This document shows positions 57,201 to 64,000 of a stretch of 64,000 nucleotides of DNA, piece by piece; the stretch's first letter is position 1, and every line of letters starts with the position of its first letter. A model generated the notes under the pieces. It saw nothing but the letters and a program-made list of their open reading frames with translations, made no database searches and was not told where the DNA came from. Made by a program: the position numbers and the translations under genes. This stretch comes from Apteryx mantelli (lineage: Eukaryota; Chordata; Aves; Apterygiformes; Apterygidae): positions 77,727,268 through 77,791,267 of the forward strand of contig NC_089981.1 of the NCBI RefSeq assembly GCF_036417845.1, written 5' to 3'.

Positions 57201-58968
57201 GAAAACTGAGGCTAGAGTCATAGTTTGGCATTGAGATTGTACACCCTTACCCTAAGATGTAACTCAACCTCATCACTTTCTGCAGCGCGTAATCTGGATG
57301 GGTGATTCTGTTAGGTTGTTGGAGTTTACGGGAAAGCAGTCTGGGATATTGCTGAGAAACTGCCATTAATCTGCCTCTGCCTCTAGCGCAGGGTGCGTTG
57401 GGAAGGAAGACTTGCTTTTGTGGTAACCAGCAAGCGGTTGTGTTGGAACATGAAGCGTTAGAGGTGATGGAACAAACTTTTTAAAATTAGTATTAGGCTG
57501 AAATGGTGTTTTCAGGAGTTTCGAGGAGTCTAAGTATGAAGAGCCTGATCTGCAGACTTGTTACAAATAGTAATTTATATTGAATTACAGGTTAGTTCGG
57601 GCTTTTTGCTGAGGTTTTAAAATAAGATTCAAGGACCACTTAATAATTAACACAAAAGCAGAATGTAAAAACAACTGGAAGATTATACTAGGGTATAATC
57701 AAAGGAAAAAAAGAAACTTGGAGGCTACTGGAGCAGTGATTTGTTGCCATGGATTAGGCACAGGAAATAAAACTTTAAATAGTTCGTTTTCATCCCAGTA
57801 AGTTAAATATGGTAACTCATAGTTCTGTGATGGATCCAAAACTTCTGGAAAAGAAATAAGGAGAAATGCAGCAGAAGTTGCAGATAGACTAATTTAAATA
57901 AATGTCAAGATGGGAGGCAATTGCAAGAAACCTGGGAGATGTAATTATGGCAGGTGAATGAGCTGGAGTGTTCCCACTGATCTTTCAGTGGTACCCACTG
58001 GAGAAACATGCTTGTGTAGTGCTTCCAAACTGACTGGGGAAAAAAAAAAGGGGGGGGGAGGCTTGCTATAGAAGACTTGGTCTTAATTTAACAATACTTA
58101 TGGGTCCCAATTTTTATTTACTGTAAGAAATCAAATGGAGAAGAATATTAGAGGAATGTAGTACATCATATTCCACGTATGAGTCAGTAGGTCCATCTGT
58201 AACTGTTCGTACAGGTCTAGAAAGGACTATTGCAAGAGAAGTGATGAAAATCATTATGGCAGCTGAAAACTTCTGTGGAAATACTGCAAAGGATGGGACT
58301 GCCTTTCGTAGTAAGCAGTGTAAGTGCTGTGTACGTAAGGAATATTAGACCCCATTGTCTCCTCCTGGGAACAAGACATCATTTAATAAAAATCTGAGTG
58401 GAACAAAATTCAGAAGTGATACTTTTTTTTTCCCCACATATTTAACCTGACTGGAATAGGTTGCTTCAGTCATCTAGGCAAATAACAAGCAGAAGGCGTG
58501 TATTAGGAAGATCTGGTAATATCTGCCATTCTATGCAGTACTTACTGCAAACAAATCCTGCAAAGGGATATTAAATATCCATATCTGCAATTTAAATAAT
58601 TCCTAGTAAGAACTCCAAGATGAAGGATAATACATGAATGCAACCAATTTCTTGAGCATATTTCTGGAACATGTTTATAACTAATGTTGAAGAAGTGGTA
58701 GTGGAGTTAAGTCTTGGATTGTGGTCCAATACTACAGTCCATGATACTGAAGTATTTGTATGCCATGACTTGTTAAATCCACATCTTAATTTTTAGTGAG
58801 GGAGAGACCACTAAAAAGGAGGAGGAAGATGTCTGCATTGCATGCAGAACATACATGATTCTGAATTGGGTTTCTGCTTGAGAGGGTTTTATCCAAAAGG
58901 CTGAATTACAGCTGAACCAAAATTCTGTAGACCAGCCGCTGGGAAGAGACTAGAATACATATATAACA

Positions 58969-59032
58969 CCTTCTTTTCCCTTTCTTTCTCTCTCTCTCTC
59001 TCTCTCTTCTTCTTCTTCTTTTTTTTTTTTTA
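58969..59032. repeat. 64-base homopyrimidine tract with (TC)n and (TTC)n
   Basis: Only C and T for 64 bases: mixed CT, then about 12 TC units, then TTC units, then T12. It is a simple repeat with triplex (H-DNA) potential. Confidence 0.9.
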
Positions 59033-59297
59033 AGGCAATTAATTGCTTAAACCAAAATAGAACATCTAATTCAGTTCATGTCTGTTGGGAGTGTGTGATA
59101 CAGGGACTATATTCGGAGCTGTTTGAGTCTGACCAGCCTGTTTACAGATTTAGTGTGGCCAAGCACATATGGCTGAAACCAGAGTCTTACTTTTTGTCTC
59201 AATTGATCATGCTGTTAATTGGCACTCACAATAAGGTGAACACTGCAAAAGGAACGTACAGGCTATGAAATAGTGGGGGGGGGTTGTTTTTTTTTTT

Positions 59298-59332
59298 TAC
59301 TGCAGTTCATATTTACAATTACTGCAGTTCAT
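59298..59332. repeat. 13-base direct repeat at 22-base period
   Basis: TACTGCAGTTCAT occurs at 59298 and 59320. Confidence 0.8.
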
Positions 59333-62300
59333 GTGATGTTTTGCTTGTGTTCTTCATATAAACTAGTTAAGCTAATGTGAAGAATACAGTGTACATCTGG
59401 CAAATCTGAAGGAATAGTTTCAGTCCTTCTAATGTTCTGTGTGTATTAAGATGATGTATGTAGGGATACGTAGATAAGGTTTGATCTCAATAGCTGGTCT
59501 TCAGTGTGGATTTATAAGTGACTGATTAGATGCTCAAGAAAAAGTTAACTCTTGTGCCCTTTCTGTATCACACAGTAAAGCTATATTGTGCAAAGTGCAA
59601 GTGAAAGGATTGAAGTGCTTTTAGGGAGGAAAGTGACAGACTGTCATCTGCAGGTAGAATAAAAATTAACTTTGTTAAATATATAGAAACAAACACAGTT
59701 TGAAAAGTGAGGTTGAAGTGGCAAGTCAGTCCCTGAAATTTTAGTTATTTGATTACAGTGCAGCTAGAGATTGCTTGAATTACTTGGAGAACCTTCCCGG
59801 AGTAGACAGACAGGTCTCTTCCTTTTAGAGCGGCCAAGCACTGCTGGCGAGGCTCTTCGGGCCTGAGCAGAACGAGGAGCAGTACTGGGGGCTGTGGTCA
59901 GTTCAGAGCTGACACGTTGGGTCTCACCTGGCTGTAGGAATAGCGCTGTCACTGGTTGTACTTGCTGGTCTGCCAGTCAAAAGAAGCAGTGTTGGCTCAA
60001 GTGTGAATTTTGCCAAATGAGTAGCAGGGCTGAATTGAAAACGCTTTAAATTTCTAAGGGAACAATTTAAATGACTCGAGACCTCTGTGGGGTTGAGAGG
60101 GATACAAGCAGCAGCAGCAGCTCAAGAGACAGAGCGGGTATTTTTTTTTGTGGGGGAGGTTCAGAACTTTGTTTCAATTTCCCTTAACCTCCTTGGCCTT
60201 CAGTAGCTCAAATGTGTAAATGTTCCTGTCCTACTTTAATGCCCTTTGTCCAATTTTAAAGGGAGACAAAGGGTAAATTGATTGTGTATGCGCCTGTGAA
60301 GTGAATGGGGATTTGCAAACAAAATAGAGTTTTTCTTTTTTGGGGAAACTGCTGTCCTGTTTTTTTGTACTCGTGTTAAATTAAAATTGACTACCTTTTC
60401 TGAGTTGTCAGTAGACTAGCGCTTTTACTTTGAACAGATCAGTACGTTCTACTGGGGTATACTTTACACAGATGAATAATTTGGTTTATATCCTTAATAA
60501 AGTGCAGTTAATACTGCTATGGTAAGCTGTAAATCGGACATTCCTCATGCACATTCTTTATGGTGTTCATTTCCACTCAATCTAAACCTTCCTTAATCTT
60601 GCCAGTCATGTAAGCATTGGTCCAGTTAATACTGTGTGGGTTCACTTCAAACTATTATGTGCTCTTTGCTCTGTTTGAATGCTTAGAAAAATTCTTTCAG
60701 AAACACAGAATATGATAATTTTATTAGGCCCTCTGGAAAAATTAAATCAGTCTTTGCATAAAGATGGATTTATGTCCATTTGACTGGAGTGAAGCTTTTA
60801 TGACCACATATATTACAATAATTGCCTGCTTTATGAATAAATGCTGAAATACTGTTAAGTAATGCTTTTTTCCTTTCAAAAGCCATGTATGTCTTGTATG
60901 ACCCTGGCCCCAAGTGGAAATTAAATCTAGAAGGGAGAAGAATATCAAGTAGCTTTGCAAATTTTCATGTGGTTTTGTACGAAAATGATATTTAAGACTG
61001 TTATGGATGAACTGAGTGAAACAAAAAAAAAAAAATAGGTTGAATAAAATTACTTGGTGTCCCTGTTTTACTAACAGAGCTGTTCTTATACAGTATCCTA
61101 GAAACTCTGTCACATGCCTGAAGTGTTCCTGTTCAGCATTTAGTCAAATGCTTTATAACTTATAAAAAGCTTGTGTGAAGATACAGGAACCTGTTTATGA
61201 GAACAATATAGTTCAGGAAGGCAGATGTTCTGTCTAGTGGAAATAAATCTTGAAATTCTTTGCTGGAAGTGGGTATAAATACAAATTACTTTGTACTTTA
61301 AGTGAAGTCATTCAAAATATGTATGCATTAGAAAAAAATACAGCAGAAAGTTTGTCCTTGTCACTGAAGAAAAGAAAAAAAAAAAAAAAGATTATGCCTG
61401 CAAGCTCAGGATCTTCAAATTTTTGAAACTAAAAGGGACACAAATTAGGAGCTGCACTTTCTAGAAACTTTCTAGGGAAAGGACATTTCATAGAGAACTA
61501 GCTTAATGGAGGCAGCATGTTAGAGAGGCAGATTCATTTCCCTGCCTGCTGATTGTTTTTCTTCCCAGTTTCTTAGTTTTCAGTTTTGGAATTCTTGCTG
61601 TCTACTGCAGCTTGCAGCACTGTCTCCTAGGTTCTCTTGCCTTGGATTAGAGATGAAAAGGGGAGGTGAATGTGTGGGCTGGCTTCTGGTCTTCGCTGGT
61701 TCTTACACTTCGTGTGTTAATTGGCAGCAGACTGTCCAGAATTAATTGTGCTGTTTTGAATGTTCGGCTATTGGTGCTTCACTTTGCAGAATTAAAAGTT
61801 TAGACAAATCTTAAAATCAAAACTCAGAATGAAGTAGTGGTTTTCTTGAGTTGATGAATGTGAATTTTATATAAAGCTGCTATGTTGAATGTAATACTGC
61901 AGAATAAAGAGAGTTAAATTTCCCTGGCATTAATGGCCTTGCAAAGCTCAGGAAACACTTAAAACCAGTGTATATTTACACATAAAACATCACTTATGCA
62001 ACCCTTAAAGCTGAGGAAATCTCTCAGGTGTGGAAAAAGCAGCTCAACTGTCCTTACGTTTATGAAACCTATTGCAACTGTGTATAAGTAGTAGAACTTT
62101 ACAAATGGTGATTGTTTGCTGACTTTGATTTTTATAGAGTCCTGAATAGGATTTATACTCTTCTTGTTTATACAGTGTTCCTAGAAGTTTTCAAACTAGT
62201 TCTTAATTTTTTTCCAGGGGCTTCTGAAGTGGTCCTGAATGTGTGTTCAATTGAACATTTTATACACTACCTGAAGGATTAATATTGAATCTGAAGAGAT

Positions 62301-62704
62301 GCTATGATTGCTATTATATCTTGCCAGACTTAAAAGGGTTTCAGAAAAGTCACCTTTCTACCAAGAAAGCTGAGGTCCTTTAGCCACTGATCTGTCAGCT
62401 TACATGCAGCTATATTTGTGGAATCCAGTTTAGTAGTGACTGGCTAGGGCATAGTCAACTGTACTGAACAGTGTTTTATTATGGCTTTAGAGTTGCTGGA
62501 CTCTTTACATGACTTCCAGGTGTGTATATCCTGAAATTAAGCAGAACTTTGCTCTGCATCAGTGTTCTTTATAGGGAAAGTCCCCTGACTTGTCCCTGTA
62601 GTTTTCTTCCTGCTTGAAGTTCATTGAAGGCATAAATCAGAGCTGTTAATTAAAGTAAGCTGGGAGCTCTGTGTTGCTGCTGATTTGGTTGGCCCTAAGC
62701 TGAG

Positions 62705-62795
62705 GATCCTGGGATGATCCAGCTTGGAAGAGACCTCTGAAAGTTGCTAGTCCAACCTCCTGCTCAAAGCAGGGTCAACTGTGAGGTCAGATCAG
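62705..62795. mobile_element. CR1 retrotransposon fragment
   Basis: The stretch with CTTGGAAGAGACCTCTG, then AGTCCAACCTCCTGCTCAAA, then GCAGGGTCAAC matches the common word order of avian CR1 copies. It is short and truncated on both sides. It is the main repeat evidence for a bird source. Confidence 0.75.
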
Positions 62796-64000
62796 CTTGA
62801 AGCAACAATGAAATAAGTAAAAGTGATTCTCTTGTTAATATTTACTGAGCTGTGTTTGGGCTCTACAAAAAGACTCTGGAAATCTACTTCTTTGATACTG
62901 AAGTAGTCACAGGAATTTCCAGCGCAAAGTGTTGAAGCTAGCATTTCTGGCAGAAGCACTCTTTGCCACTGAGCAGAGTCCACCAGAAAACTCTACATGG
63001 GGTAAGTGAACCTTCTTACAATGGGTCAACCATGTTCCACAACTTTGTCCTTCAGCTAGCCCTGCAGGAATGAGAGGGAGAGCAGCGCAGGCATGGTGGA
63101 ACAAGCAAGCTGTAAGGGGCCTCCCGGACCACCAGTTCTGTTTTCTCTGTCCTTGCTAATATGCTGGGCATAACAGGTTCTGCGGTGTTCACTAGGGGAT
63201 TCTGTGAGACAAAGTGCTGCAGTAAGGATTACTTGGCCTCCTTTTTCAGATAGGGTTTAAGGAGCATCTGTAAAGTTCAATAAAGTTCACTTACTAATAG
63301 TCACAAGAGTCGATTTCTCATGCTGTTTGTATAGTGTTTTAACAAGTGCAGCTTTCTCAGATTATTCTGGTTATAGACCAGGGACCATTAAATCCCTGAA
63401 CAGCATGGTATTGAAGAGGTATCAAGCTACAGATAATAATTTAAGACTTCAAAGCTCCAAAAATGCAGAAGAAATTGTCTTCAAAAGTGTAACATCTCAG
63501 TCCTTTATGTCTTCTCTTTACAGCGCCAGTGCAAAATATTCATGACCAGTGTGTAGTCTACAGTTCAAGATCACTTAATTCTCTGGACTAGGGAGATTCT
63601 CTTAAGAGGATTTTCAGAAGTAAATTTTTTATTAAATGTTTGCCCTAGCTTAAAGACCTAATATTCTCTCTTAATCTCACTTATTGCTACAGCTCACGGA
63701 AAGCCGGTCTCCAGGCAAACCTGATATTGAATAGTGTTAAGTATCTATAGGAAGGGATTGTCATGACTACAGTTGAAATAATCTGAGATAAATTAATAAT
63801 AATTAAACAAAAAAACCTTCCTTCCCTTTCTGCTCTCATATTTTTTCAAGCTTGGAAGGAGATGTAGATTATATGGTATGTTTCAGAAAGCTGTAAATTT
63901 AAGTTAGCTAACGAAAAAATTCAGGAAAAGTTCACATCTGTCATAGAAGTGTGATTAAAGGCCATCTTGATATAATGTGGCTTACTGTTTGAGAAATAGT

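Larger units (their letters stand above)
38005..64000 (+). other. WDR20: WDR20 intron 1 (runs past the window)
   Basis: No sequence matching the next WDR20 exon (human begins AADLSKPIDK) was found. The first 300 bases are very G-rich on the coding strand. The rest is AT-rich, with only short chance frames, relic repeats and simple repeats. No nested gene could be supported. Confidence 0.7.

Noticed and set aside
38005-64000. Further WDR20 exons, tRNA genes, CRISPR arrays, bacterial or viral genes
   Set aside because: None could be seen. The sequence is ordinary intron with relic repeats.

Overview
The window is vertebrate nuclear DNA, and a bird is the best fit. The evidence is intron-rich AT-rich sequence, two CpG islands, an HSP90-alpha gene whose deduced protein is 728 residues (the length of chicken HSP90-alpha), and a fragment of a CR1 retrotransposon near the right end. 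HSP90AA1 on the minus strand next to WDR20 on the plus strand is the order known from human 14q32, so this is conserved amniote synteny.

Layout. (1) 0.24-5.3 kb, minus strand: a chain of coding-looking exons with good splice sites, ending in a stop at 476 and a poly(A) signal at 242. I do not recognise the protein, and some middle exon junctions do not agree in phase. (2) 5.9-14.1 kb, minus strand: complete HSP90AA1, with ten coding exons that join in phase, one 5' non-coding exon, a TATA box, a five-unit heat shock element and a CpG island. (3) 14.9-21.1 kb: no gene seen. (4) 21.1-28.7 kb, minus strand: a decayed second copy of HSP90AA1. It keeps exon-like blocks 2-8 and 10 in order, with spacer DNA between them, so it is a duplicated and not a processed pseudogene. 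(5) 28.7-37 kb: intergenic DNA with an ancient LINE relic. (6) 37-38.3 kb: CpG island with the WDR20 promoter and first coding exon. (7) 38-64 kb: WDR20 intron 1, with an old MIR-like SINE, simple repeats, a stem-loop and the CR1 piece. No further WDR20 exon was found.

HSP90AA1 and WDR20 are transcribed away from each other, with the HSP90 relic between them. The most notable items are the relic of a tandem HSP90AA1 duplicate, the unidentified gene directly downstream of HSP90AA1, and a perfect TISU element around the WDR20 start codon.
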